DNA of 64,000 nt. It comes from Pythium myriotylum. Taxonomy: Eukaryota; Oomycota; Peronosporomycetes; Pythiales; Pythiaceae. Below are positions 28,426 to 39,176 of the stretch, piece by piece (positions within the stretch are counted from its first letter, which is position 1; each line of letters opens with the position of its first letter). The position numbers and the translations under genes are program-made. The notes beneath the pieces were generated by a model. The model was not told where the DNA came from. It searched no databases and was given only the letters and a program-made list of their open reading frames with translations. The DNA lies in the NCBI GenBank assembly GCA_023091665.1, contig JALJCQ010000015.1, positions 2,170,001 to 2,234,000 on the forward strand. Direction: 5' to 3'.

Positions 28426-30396
28426 TTAGAACATGGCGGAGCGCAAGTGCTTGGTCTTGTTCTTAGGGCGGATCTGCTCGGGCACTTGGTCGTACGGGGA
28501 GCTGTACGCTTGGGGTGGAGGAGCTGCGGCCTCCTGGGACTCCTTCGTGAACTTGAACGCGGTCCGCGTGGGTGGCGGCGACGGCGGACGGAAGACACGC
28601 GACTGAGACGCCTTGCCTGACGCGGACCCGGGAGTGTGAGGCCGAGCGATGGACGGAAGCTTGGAGGTTGAGGAGGAGGACGCGATGCCCGAGCTCGATT
28701 TCGGTCGCGCTGACTTGGTCGGGGACGGCGACGCATTGGGTGACTTCCCGCCCATGACTTTCTCGATCGTCTTCGTGGCTTGACTCCACTTCTTGGTGAT
28801 TTTGGCATTCTCCATTGTACGCATGATCAAATCACGCTGGATCTTGGACTGCACAGAGAGTTGTTTGCGACGCTTCACGAGCTCCTCTTTCTCTTGTAGC
28901 ATCGTTTGTGTACGCTCCTCAGTCTCCTGGAGCTTACGGAGAGTCTCTAATCGTTTATATTCCTGAACACGACGCATACGATCGACTTTGTCAAGCTTCA
29001 GTTGCTGTTGGATCCGTCGGTACTCTTTCTTGAGCTCCAGTTGGTGTTGTTGAGTATGCTGCACGTGCTGTACATTCGCTTCGATCTCTCGCTGGCGTTG
29101 GAGGAGAAGCTCTTTCCGTCGCTCCTCTTCCCGCTTCGTCTCTTCCAAAACCATCTTTCGCTTACGCTCCATCAGCTCTTGCTCTTGTTGCTGGAGCTGG
29201 CGGTGGTAGGCGAGTTCTTCTTCGTGCTGACGCCGAAGCATCTCACTCTGTTCCTGCTTCCGTTGGAACTCTTTCTTGCGGCGCTGCTCGACACGTCTTG
29301 CCTGCTTGAGGTTCTTTCGAATACGAAGTAGTACCTTGTGGCGCCGCTCCTCCATTTGAACTGCCCGATCTTGCCTCTGTTCCTCGAGCATGTCGTTTCG
29401 GGTTTTCTCTGCGATCTCTAGTTGCTTTAATCGCTCTTGGATCTCGCTCTGCTGCTGCTTAAGAATCAGTTCGGTCTGTTGGCGATGCTCTTCCGCCTTT
29501 TGCTTGCGTTCTTCTTCACGTTGGCGAGCTTCAATTCTTCGAATTCGATCTTGCTTGGCTTTTTGCTCGGCGAGTTCGTGGTCTCGCGCAGCCATCTCTG
29601 CAGCTACAAGCCTTCGTCTCTCTTCCTCAGCATCCATTTGAGCTTTTTTCTTAATCTCTCGCTGACGTTTTCCTTCAGCCATCTCTTGCGCCATCCGCAC
29701 ACGCTCCCGTTCACGTTGTTCTGCGAGGCGACGCTCTCGCTCCAATTTCTCATTGGCTTCCTCTTGAATTTTGCTCATTTTGAATTCAAACTCCAGCATT
29801 TGCTCCAGTTCTCGCTCTTGTCGACGCTTGACTTTCTCAAGCCGTCTTTTTTCAATCTCCAAAAGCGACAGACCCTCTTTCTCTGGTGTCAAAGAGCCTT
29901 GTGACAACGATTTTCCTTTTGGCTGAGGAGAAGTCGACTTCGGCGAGTCGATCTTCTCGTCGTCTGCTATGAGTTTCTTCTTCTCGGCACGCACCGCCTT
30001 CATCTGTTCGTGCCTTCTCATCGAGTACGCCTCGTGCCGCATCCGCTGCACTGCTGGCGTGATATCGGGATCGTAGAAAGACTCAAGATCACGAATTTTC
30101 AGTGTCTCGGGGTTTACACCACAACGGAGACAAGCTTCGGCCGAACGAGGCGATAGTACGATGTGTTCTGCTGGTGGATTAAGACCAGAAGACCGCACAG
30201 TGCTAATCGTCGCAAAGATCTCCTCAATGGATTGCGCTCGTCCACCACCTTTTCGTTTCTTCCCTTTGGTTTTCTTGGGGTTGGATGTCATCGTTGTCGT
30301 GGTGTCGTCGTTCGCCACTGGCACATCATCTTGGTCATCGGCATTGACGGATGTCAACTGCAATCCGTCCTCCATACCATCGCCGTTCCCGCCCAT
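28426..30396 (-). CDS. Long coiled-coil protein, CCDC177-like
   Basis: Single exon, 656 residues, ATG at 30396. The N-terminal 60 residues are acidic then Lys-rich. Residues about 80-110 contain VLSPRSAEACLRCGVNPETL, which resembles the conserved N-terminal block of animal CCDC177 (SPRSLEACARCGVKP). From about residue 120 to 535 the chain is an almost uninterrupted charged coiled coil (repeating E/R/K/Q heptads). The C-terminal 120 residues are Ser/Pro-rich and probably disordered. Such proteins are cytoskeletal or ciliary; that is family-level inference only. It lies on the same strand as the EF-SAM gene, 225 bp upstream of its start. Confidence 0.82.
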   Translation of the reverse strand: MGGNGDGMEDGLQLTSVNADDQDDVPVANDDTTTTMTSNPKKTKGKKRKGGGRAQSIEEIFATISTVRSSGLNPPAEHIVLSPRSAEACLRCGVNPETLKIRDLESFYDPDITPAVQRMRHEAYSMRRHEQMKAVRAEKKKLIADDEKIDSPKSTSPQPKGKSLSQGSLTPEKEGLSLLEIEKRRLEKVKRRQERELEQMLEFEFKMSKIQEEANEKLERERRLAEQRERERVRMAQEMAEGKRQREIKKKAQMDAEEERRRLVAAEMAARDHELAEQKAKQDRIRRIEARQREEERKQKAEEHRQQTELILKQQQSEIQERLKQLEIAEKTRNDMLEEQRQDRAVQMEERRHKVLLRIRKNLKQARRVEQRRKKEFQRKQEQSEMLRRQHEEELAYHRQLQQQEQELMERKRKMVLEETKREEERRKELLLQRQREIEANVQHVQHTQQHQLELKKEYRRIQQQLKLDKVDRMRRVQEYKRLETLRKLQETEERTQTMLQEKEELVKRRKQLSVQSKIQRDLIMRTMENAKITKKWSQATKTIEKVMGGKSPNASPSPTKSARPKSSSGIASSSSTSKLPSIARPHTPGSASGKASQSRVFRPPSPPPTRTAFKFTKESQEAAAPPPQAYSSPYDQVPEQIRPKNKTKHLRSAMF

Positions 30397-30666
30397 CAGA
30401 ACTGCCGAAAGAACTCGCTGTATCCAGCAGGCAGCTTTCCGCTACGCCAGCAGGCGATGATCTCGTGCAACTCTCACGGTCAGACATGCTTGATCACAGC
30501 TCCCACAATTAGGCGCACTCTGATCCGAGCGAGCAGTGGAAAATAGCTTGTTTGCATGATCTCAGCTCAACCCAATTTAACGAAGGCTGTAAGAATATGT
30601 ATTGTACGGTGGCATCACATGGCATGCCACTTTATGTGCCCTCTGCAATCAGCACCCAGAGGCCCC

Positions 30667-32472
30667 CTAATATGTTCTCACGCTCGGCGCGTACTCTGAA
30701 TCAGTCAAGTGCACCGCTCGCACGACTTTTCCGACAGCGTACGTGCATGCCTCACGCAGCACGACGGGAATATCGGGACGCAAGTATTCTGGCCAGTACA
30801 TGAACTCAAAGCGGCAGATCGCGCGAGGCGAGTCCTGCTTGTCCAGTGTCTCTACACTGACAACCTTGGCCATTTGGCGTACTCGACCAGCGTGGATGAC
30901 TGCTTGGGCGTTCGCCTTTAACGCTCGAACGTCCTCTCTAAGCAAATGCACTTCGGCATCGAACTGGAGAGTAGCCATCGGACAGACACTCGGGTGGATG
31001 AGCATCATACCCTTACGAATGCGCGACGCAGGCATTGTGATTGGGTCTTCACCGTTGCCATTTGGAAATGATATCGACAGTGCTCCGCTTTCTCCAGCGC
31101 TGAGAGATGCAATTGCTCTCCGCTGGACCTCGATGCTGTCCACGACTACCTCCGAGAACTTGCCGTCGTTGTCTGGCCCAAGCAACATCGTCTCGCCGAC
31201 TGTAATATTTCCACTTTGTACAAGCCCGGTGACGATTGTGCCAGTGTCTTCCAGGTCGTAGGCCTTGTTGATTTGAAACTCCGGAGCAGTTGCGCTGGCT
31301 GAACACCACGCACGTTTCGGGGACAATTCAGCTAGATAGCTCTGGAGAGTTGTCAGACCGTAGCCTGACACACTTGATACGGCCATAAGCGGGATAACGT
31401 GAACACCATCGGCTTCCCCAACATCACCGGCGGAACCGTCTAAACAGCACTGAATTCTCTTGCTTGGAGCAATCGACTGCAAGAACTCAGTCACCTCGGC
31501 AACGGTCTGCTCTATCCGCTCACGCGGAACTGCATCAATCTTGGTGAGAACAACGAAGACTGCGACTTCGAACGCCATCGCGATCTTTATGTGTTCCTTG
31601 GCCATAGCCTGGACACCCTTGGCGCTGTCGACTACAAGCATGGCGTAATCGGGGAACTGGCTTGCCAAGCCTGAAGCCGTTACTTTGAAGTATTTCTTGT
31701 GTCCGGCCAAGTCGCTAAAAGTGATCAGACTTTTGATATCGACGGCTTCATCATCATCGCGCAGGTCGCAGTCGTCCATAACATCCGTCAAGCAGAAACG
31801 GCCCTCCTGAGTGATCCCAATCGTGTGCTCGCTGATACTGGATGTGCGTCCGTTCTCAATCTCGTGGCGATGACGAAAGACTTGCATACGAGCAAGTCCG
31901 CAACCGTCATCCAGACATCCACGGGTGAGAACGCCAACGAGTGTGGACTTGCCACTTTCAAAGTCGCCAATCACAGACACGCGAAGTTGCTGCTTGACTT
32001 TGTTGTCAACTATCCGTGTTACACGTACGCGAACCGCTCGAAGAGCTGGCTCACGACCGCGTCGAAAGCGGACAATCTCCAAATCAGCATTGAGCACCTG
32101 GCACATTCGTGCAAGTGTTCGAATCGACTTGATCATGGAAGGCACTGGAATGCCGATGGCCTCGCCATTGTCCCGCACTCCGATCTCGTAAAACGCTACA
32201 CCTTTGCCCTCATTCAGGCGCCAGTGGAGCTGCGTCGTCAAATGTTTGACACGCTCTGCGAGATTCGAAGAGTTTGAGATGAGAACGCTGACTCGCGCTC
32301 GGGCAACTACCACTGACGTCTACTCACCCGGCGCGGGGTCGAGTAGCTGCAGCTTATACTCGACGTTGCCCTCCTCGACCTCATGCGGCAGATCGCCAGC
32401 GTCCGTGCCGACTCCGGCCTTGCGCTTGTACTCGGCCTGGACCTCGCGACAGAGCTCTCGTATCCTATCCAT
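30667..32472 (-). CDS. GTPBP1/GTPBP2-type translational GTPase, 2 exons
   Basis: Exons (minus) 32328-32472 and 30667-32255 give 577 residues. The short first exon encodes MDRIRELCREVQAEYKRKAG. The GTPase domain has G1 GDFESGKST, the family-specific FRHRHEIENGRTSSIS (switch I region), G3 DLAGHKKY, and G4 TKID in place of NKxD, as in the family. Domain 2 follows with FQINKAYDLEDTGTIVTGLVQSGNI, and domain 3 ends near FEFMYWPEYLRP. GTPBP1 and GTPBP2 are cytosolic elongation-factor-like GTPases linked to ribosome stalling and mRNA decay. The G1 block in animals reads GNVDAGKST; here the central residues differ but the GKST is intact. The 72-nt intron has a GTGAGT donor. The upstream exon start is supported by phase closure and sequence similarity. 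Confidence 0.92.
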
Positions 32473-33666
32473 CGTGGTTCTCTATCGAATCTCAGTGTGA
32501 GGCACTCGGTTCGCAGTCCATCCAGAGCAGTCGGATCGCCGCCGAGGACCGTCACTCACAGCGAGTGGATGGCTTCGCGCTCGCGCCGAGGAGAAGAGCT
32601 GCAGCGGCGACGGCGGCCGGGGCGAGATGCGCGAGTGTGGTGACGCCGGGCGTGCGTGAGGCGTTGCGGTCGTTGTAACGCGAAAAAGAGCTGCTCACGG
32701 GATAAAACCTCGCGGTCGCCGAGGGTAAAACCCAATCGGACGCTGGCTACATGTCACTCTGTTGAAATAACGTTTTTACGACGGGGCAACATCCGTGGTT
32801 GGGACCTTCACTCACTCGTGGAGAATCAGAAATCTCAGGAACTGGAGGTTGCGGTGGGGTTCTTGTGGGGCCAGGAACTGCCGAGGCTCACCACAAGAAC
32901 GCGCGCGGTAGTTGGAGGAAACGCAGACAGTGAGGCTGCGACTTCAGGCGTTTGGCGCTGGGAGTTGCAGGCGGTCGGAAGGGTCTGAGTGGATGGGACC
33001 GTGTCATGTTGAAGTTGGAATGCTGCCACGAGGATCCTCGTCCTCTCCTCTCGGTTCTATTCGTGGCACCATACCCATTCCCATCATCAGTCGTCAAAAC
33101 AATCGCCTTTTGGTGTTCACTCTTGGTCATGTCAGCGATGCCATTGCATCGTTACAGGTGGGTCGCATATATGGGATTTTTGGTGGGATGTCGATACGCG
33201 CTGCACTCCTGACTCCCTTCCACTTCTAAACAAATGAAGCTAGTCTCGGCAACTGCATAGGATCCCAGCAACGGTGACCTTCGGTGTCCTGTTTGGTGGC
33301 TCGCAGCTCCGAGAAGCGAAGTTGGAGCTGAGCTGATTAAAGTTTGATGCGGTAGCTGTCGTTCGGAAAGCAAATGTATCCGCATACTCCACTTACGGCC
33401 CTCGCTTTGCCGAAAACGATACGGGTGAATCTGTGCGCGACGAAACCGTGTATACGGCCGAAGAGCACCAATGACTACTGACAAGCGGTTGAAATTGCGT
33501 GGGCCTTCTGACAGGTATGTATTGTTGCTTGCTGGTGTTGAGGCAATATCGCGCAGTGATCTCAATACTGTACTAGAAAAGAAGGCGCGATGAATACAAC
33601 AGCTCAACAGTTGCATGACTTCTCATGCGTGCGCCGTGCCGTTGCTCCAGGTTGAAGTGTCTGAGA

Positions 33667-33744
33667 CCATCCAAGCGACAAATCAGAGGGAACTGTTGCT
33701 GGTCGATTTGATAGCTGCACTTCCCTCTGATTTGGTTTGGATGG
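33667..33744. repeat. Inverted repeat, 23-25 nt arms
   Basis: Left arm 33667-33691 and right arm 33722-33744; the 13-nt core caaatcagaggga / tccctctgatttg is exact and the outer ccatccaa / ttggatgg pair is exact, with a small bulge between. The loop is 30 nt. Confidence 0.85.
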
Positions 33745-33913
33745 TGCATACTCTTCAAGCGCATTATGGTTCATCGGACTACGATTTAGTATGTACGGCA
33801 TCCAATACCACTTCAGCCGATTCCAAGGGACGGTACACTGATGGAGCCGAGCGCCTTCATCCAACCCACAGAGTCGGTCAAGCGATGGCTGACTTTGGTT
33901 CAAGAGGGCTCAA

Positions 33914-33942
33914 GAGGCAGGGACGGACTCAGTCCCTGCCTC
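33914..33942. repeat. Perfect inverted repeat, 11-bp arms
   Basis: gaggcagggac and gtccctgcctc are exact reverse complements around a 7-nt loop. Confidence 0.9.
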
Positions 33943-33970
33943 GACCGTGGTTGCAGTTCTCAGTTATCTT

Positions 33971-34035
33971 GGGCATTCTGTATCAGAACAACTTGATGGA
34001 TTGCCCACAGGCAATGGACCCTGATACGAATGCCC
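33971..34035. repeat. Nested inverted repeats
   Basis: Outer arms 33971-33986 and 34021-34035 (gggcattctgtatcag / ctgatacgaatgccc, one bulge). Inside them, attgcc and ggcaat (34000-34005, 34010-34015) pair again. Confidence 0.8.
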
Positions 34036-34192
34036 CGTCTATGGTAATCTGTACGGTGTTGTTGACGGGAAGCTCGCCAAGGTCTTCACCATCGGAGGGC
34101 ACGAAGGTGTTTCGAAGGAGCTCTCTTTCCGCCGGCCATAGAGAATCGATGCGCTTGTAAAATTGCGCAGCACCTCGTAGACGGTCTAGGAT

Positions 34193-34223
34193 GTGCTGTG
34201 GGATACGGTGTAGAGCACAGCAC
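34193..34223. repeat. Inverted repeat, 8-bp arms
   Basis: gtgctgtg (34193-34200) and cacagcac (34216-34223) are exact reverse complements with a 15-nt loop. Confidence 0.75.
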
Positions 34224-34267
34224 CCTTCGTCATCGACGAGAGATCTGTCCGTCCCATAGGCATGCAG

Positions 34268-34302
34268 CTTACTCGAACGCTGACAACTTACTCGAACGCT
34301 GA
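34268..34302. repeat. Direct tandem repeat, 16 nt x 2
   Basis: cttactcgaacgctga occurs at 34268-34283 and again at 34287-34302, separated by three bases. Confidence 0.9.
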
Positions 34303-34707
34303 TTACTGTCCATTTAGAAGGCCTAGCGGCTAGTCAACAGACCGACAAGTGGAAAGTCGAGTGGTTCTAACTCCATCTCGTAGATCTGCCTCTCAGGCAT
34401 GTCGATCGAAAGCCTTTGCGCCCAGTGGAACTCTTGCAGGTCCACGGTGACTGACTGAGCAATTGATCGATTCCAGCGGAACTTCCGTTGCACTCCACCC
34501 ACTGAATAGTGTCGGTACTCTTAGATGATCTTGCAGTGCCACTGGATCATCTTATCCAGTCGTCGACCAAACGTGCGGTTCATCCCACTACACGCCAGAC
34601 CATTGCCCTGGGGACAGGATCCCTCGGAACCTTAGTGTAAGCCCTTTATTCTCCATTTGTCCACAATCGAGACACGTGTCAAGCAAGAACAAATCTTTTC
34701 GCGCTGG

Positions 34708-37700
34708 ATGCGACCCCACGTTCCGCAGGTGAAAGCTGTGGCGACGGCTTTCGTGGTTCTCGTCGCCAAAAATAGTACCCTCCCTTGGGTTGCTGCCTCA
34801 GATGTTATCCATAACGGGGCGTGGCCCAGTGGCAACGACTGCGTTGACCACTCGTGGGATACCGATCTTGTCTACGTCTTTCGCTGTCATGGCGAGACAA
34901 ACCAGCAGTGGCAGATAACATCGGAGGACCAGATTATCTCAGTGTGGGGGAAATGCCTTGAATACTTTGACGATCAGGACAAGGTCGTTGCCGTGCCGTG
35001 CGACAACAGGCGAAGACAGAAGTGGTACGCAACGAACGGGCTGATCAAGCCTCAAGGCTTCCGTCTCCCGGACGGCTCGTGGTCTATGCGTGTGGGCTTC
35101 TGTCTCGACGCAGCTCAGCCCGATGGTCACCTCACTCTGTTCGGATGCCACGGTAATGTCAACCAGAAGTTCTCAGCCTCGTTCCTCCCAGCGCTCCTGG
35201 AAGACGTCGTCCAGGTCGGTGGGTCTTGGGCCAAGAACGGCAACTGTATAGACTATGACTACTCGTCCAATGTTGCGTACGTCTACTCGTGTCACGGTCA
35301 GTGGAACCAGCGCTGGCGCTTCTCCAGCGAAGACGAGCTTCGCGTGGGCGACAACAAGTGCCTCGAGTATAACACCAAGGACCAAGTCCTCGTGAACGAC
35401 TGTAACAAGGCAGAGACGCAGAAGTGGGCTGTGCTGGATGACGGCCACGTCCAACCGAAAGCGTTACCCTCTAAATGTCTTGATGCGGCCTATGCTACTT
35501 CAAAACTCGGGCTTGCTGCGTGTGTGGCTGACAAGGCGAACCAGAGGTTCTCTTCCCCCGCGATCAAGCCCAAGAATCGCGATTTGTTGCAAGTGAGGGG
35601 GCCGTGGGCCGACCCAGTGACTTGTGTAGACTATGCGTGGGGAACCGACTACGCGTACGTGTACAACTGCCACGGTCAGGCCAATCAGCTTTGGGAGTTC
35701 ACGAACGACGAGCAGATCCGCACGACAGAAAAAAAGTGTCTCGAGTTCGACGGAGACGGATCAAAGCGCGTATCCGTCAAGCCATGCAACAGCCAATTGG
35801 CGACTCAGAGGTGGCATCCCAAGGCGACAGGCGAAATTGTGCCGCGTGGCTACTTCGACTCGAAAAACTCTTGGCGCGTGCCAAACAAGTGTCTCGATGC
35901 GGCGCTCGAAGACAAGAAGCTGCAGCTCTGGGACTGTGTAGACTCGGCGTTGAACCAGAAGTATCATTCTAATGCGATGCCGACGCGTAACCGCGACTAT
36001 TTGTTCGCTGATGGCTCATCGACAACCCCCGGGACAAATTGTGTACGAGCAGTGGACAGTTTTGTCGTCGTGGCCACGTGTAGCGCGACGCGCGAGATGT
36101 TGTGGGAGTTCAAGTCAGATGGATCTTTGATGTTAGATGTGGACGGAGGTCTCTGCCTCACTGCATCGAACGGAGGTAGCACTGGAAAACTCGAGCTGAC
36201 CAAATGTTCAGGCGTTGCGAGCCAGAAATGGGAGCGTACAGCAACCGGGGCTATAGCTCTCCAAGCTGGGGCGACTGGTTGGGGAAAATGCCTCGACTGG
36301 GTCGGTGTGCCGTCGTTGTCGCTGGTGGCATGCGGCACCGGTACTTCGGCTCTCACACAGAAATTTTCGTCGAGCATCTTCACAACTGTGTCATCTGGAG
36401 CTCTCAATACACTGTTCGAAAAGGCGGCTGCACTGTCCAGCACGATTAAGACCGATGCATTCTTGTCGTCAAAGGTGCTGGCATCGGCCTCAGAGGTTGT
36501 TGTCGAGGCGGGTCGCGTGCTGAGTACTGGTGAGAAGGCTGACAAGCAGCGTGCGATCGAGTTTTTACGGCAGTTCATAAGCAAGAACGATAACGCTACT
36601 GACTTCAGTGTTCAGACTGCTGCTCTGTACGAGACCAGCACATCAGAAGAGTTTCTCGTGTCACTTGCGTTATTACTCCAAACGGCTTCAATAACTGCTG
36701 ATGGTGCGGAGGCGAGTGTGCTTAATGCGATTATACCCGCTATTACGATGTTCAGTGAACAGCTCTACGAGGCACGCTACGAAGCACTGCTAGATCACGT
36801 TGTGCGTGGCGACATCAGCCGCGTAGAGGCTTTTAGCGACGGTACACTTAGTGATTTCAACGAGGTTGGAGGCATCCTCACGGCTGCTTGTGATCAACTG
36901 GCAGCGTCTCCATCCGCACCCTCTGTTTTGAGCCCAGCCTCATCCATGTGCAAGCTCGCATCGTATTTCAAACTGATCGACGAGTTCTTCCAACTCAAAT
37001 ACCGTCTCCTTGTTGAGGGCCCTCGTGGTGTTAGTGACAAGTCACGTAATCTCGCTCGCGCCGTAGCTGGACTGTTCAAAAGTAACCAGTCGCTACTCGA
37101 GACAGATCCGCTATGGAAGAGATTGATGACGCTGTTGGTCTTCGGTGCCCCATTCATCGATGCGCTTCCGACGCAGACCCTCGCACGAGCCAGTCGCGGT
37201 GACGCGTTTCTACCGACCTTCGTGGTCTACAATGCTCTCGGGAACGACAAGTATGCGGTCGAATTGACACCGATGGTGAGATTCTTGAGTGACCAGATTA
37301 CAACCTTACACGTCAACAACGCGAGACGTACATGGCTGAACCGTTCAACACGTACTCGGTGTTGACCGACACGTCAGCGTCGAGCGACTTTGCGATGGTA
37401 GCGCTCTACATCGTGCCTCTGGTGTGTGGCGATCCGGCTCGCGCACCGCTCTCGCTGTGTCAGCTCGAAGAGGTGTACGACGGACTGCAGACCGTACTGA
37501 GTTTTGAGCACTCGCGCCGTAGCAGTATCGTCTCACTCGACGATGTGCTGGAGGTCGACGTGCGCAAAAAATTAGACGTGATCGACCAGGAGAAGAAGCA
37601 ATTCGAACTCATGTCGACGCTCCAGGAGGTGGCGAACAAAATCGGTACTACTCTGCTGAAGGGTTTTGCTGACCTCCGGACCCAGATTGCGACGAGCACG

Positions 37701-39176
37701 GCGACAATCCGCAGCGATATTGAGGCTACTCGTAAGGATCTGCGAGATGCGATCGGTTCGGTTGGTGAGCAACTACAGACTTCCATCGAGCAGAGCACCG
37801 ACCTGCTCTACACCCAAGTCGGTCAGCAGGCCAAGAACATTCGCCAAGACATCTTCGACAGCTCGCAACGCCTTGAGCAGCGCCTGGATGACGCTGGTCG
37901 AGCGATCTTAGGCTCGATTGAGCAAAGCAAACAAGAACTGAAGTGTCAGATCGGTGCTGAGGCTGAACGCACTCGCAATCACATTTCGGCGAAGACGGCA
38001 GAGCTCAAAGACTACATGAGCAGGGAAACTCAGGGCCTGCGCGAGTTTGTAGACGTCAAGACAAACCAAGTGATCGGCGTCGTTAGAGAAGAAGGTGCGA
38101 CTACCCGCGAAGAAGTGAATAAGGCGACGAACCAAATCGTCCGTGTCGTCCAGCAAGAAGGTGCGATTACCCGTGCATTTGTCGACACTAAAACGAACGA
38201 GGTGAAGGAAGTAGTGCGATCTGAGAGCCAGAAGACACGCGAGTACGTGGACATGAAGACGAATCAAGTTATCAACGTGGTTCGAGAAGAAGGCCAGACA
38301 ACGAGGTCGTATGTGGATGAAAAGGGGAACCAGGTCATTGGTATTGTAAAGGAGGAGGGGGACAAGACACGTAAAGAGGTGCGTGCTGAGGGAATGAAGA
38401 TCCGGGAGCACGTCGACGAGAAGTCGAAAGAGATTGTGAGGGTTGTGAAAGACGAAGGTGCGAAGACACGGTCAAAGGTGAACGAAAAGGCGGCCGAACT
38501 GAAGAAGCACGTCACCAAAGAAGCAGTAGGTGTGAAGAATCAGGTTGCGAAGGCGCGAAAGGAGATTATCAAGAAGGGCGAGGAGCAGTTTGCGATACTG
38601 AACGATGAAATTGGGCGAAGTGATTCAACCATTGGAGCGATTGTTGGAAACATTGTTGACACACAGAGCATCTTGTTGGCGTCTTCAACGGACAACTGTG
38701 CGGATATGTGGAGCGCATCCTCTGGGTTCCGTTCTACTCTCCTCGAATACCGGGACGCAAAAAAAGCGCTCGGGGACTTTCTCGAGACCAGAGAAGGCTT
38801 CAGCGACGACGTGATGTTCATCTTCGACAAGCTTGGCTTTTTCAAGATCAAAGGACTGGACAACTTACCTGGGATGTACTTGAAAGTTCGCACAGCCAGA
38901 TTCCTACTAGAGATGGATTTCGATCGCGCGCTCGCCCCGACAATCTTCGACCAATACCTTAAGTCAGGCCGCAACCCGATGCAATCGGAGTGCAGTGCGA
39001 TTGTTGCACTGGCCCAGACAATGCAAACCATGGCGAGGCAAGACGATAAGTGGAGTGACTACAAGTCACTACTGAGTGGCCAGAGCGTTGAGTTCATGAG
39101 CACACGATGGGAATCGTTCCGGCTCACGCTGCCGTTCTCGGGAAAGAGGAGTCAATGGGATGCCAAGAACCAATAG
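34708..39176 (+). CDS. Large ricin-B-lectin / coiled-coil protein, part before in-frame TAG
   Basis: Exons 34708-37327 and 37378-39176 join in phase across a 50-nt GTACAT...CAG intron and run to a TAG (1472 residues). The same frame continues as an open frame to 40487. The N-terminus has a hydrophobic segment that may act as a signal peptide (KAVATAFVVLVA). About four beta-trefoil lectin-like units follow, each with Q-x-W motifs (NQQW, NQRW, NQLW) and a C-x-Y/H...D-Y-W pattern (CHGQWNQRW, CHGQANQLW), typical of ricin-B carbohydrate binding. Residues about 570-900 are helical. Further on is a long coiled coil with eight 22-residue repeats (38040-38534). Carbohydrate binding is likely; a secreted or cell-surface role is inference. 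The first ATG of the frame is 34708; upstream is an in-frame TTG only. Confidence 0.75.
38040..38534 (+). repeat. 22-residue (66-nt) coding repeats in the lectin protein
   Basis: Seven full and one half unit of pattern R-x2-V-D-x-K-x-N-x-V-x2-V-V-x-E-E-G-x2-T, each starting with Arg. The half unit (11 residues) sits sixth. The 11/22 periodicity resembles amphipathic helix repeats of apolipoprotein or synuclein type. Confidence 0.85.

Larger units (their letters stand above)
32473..34707. other. Intergenic, 2.2 kb, hairpin-rich, no supported gene
   Basis: The largest spacer on the right side. A plus-strand ATG-led frame of 181 codons (33615-34160) exists but contains several inverted repeats and no recognisable domain. 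At least four hairpins lie between 33667 and 34223, and a direct repeat at 34268-34302; these are listed separately. The first few hundred bases are the promoter of the GTPBP gene. Confidence 0.5.

Noticed and set aside
33615..34160. 181-codon ATG-led ORF
   Set aside because: Composition is not protein-like, and three of the hairpins lie inside it, so the open frame is probably incidental.
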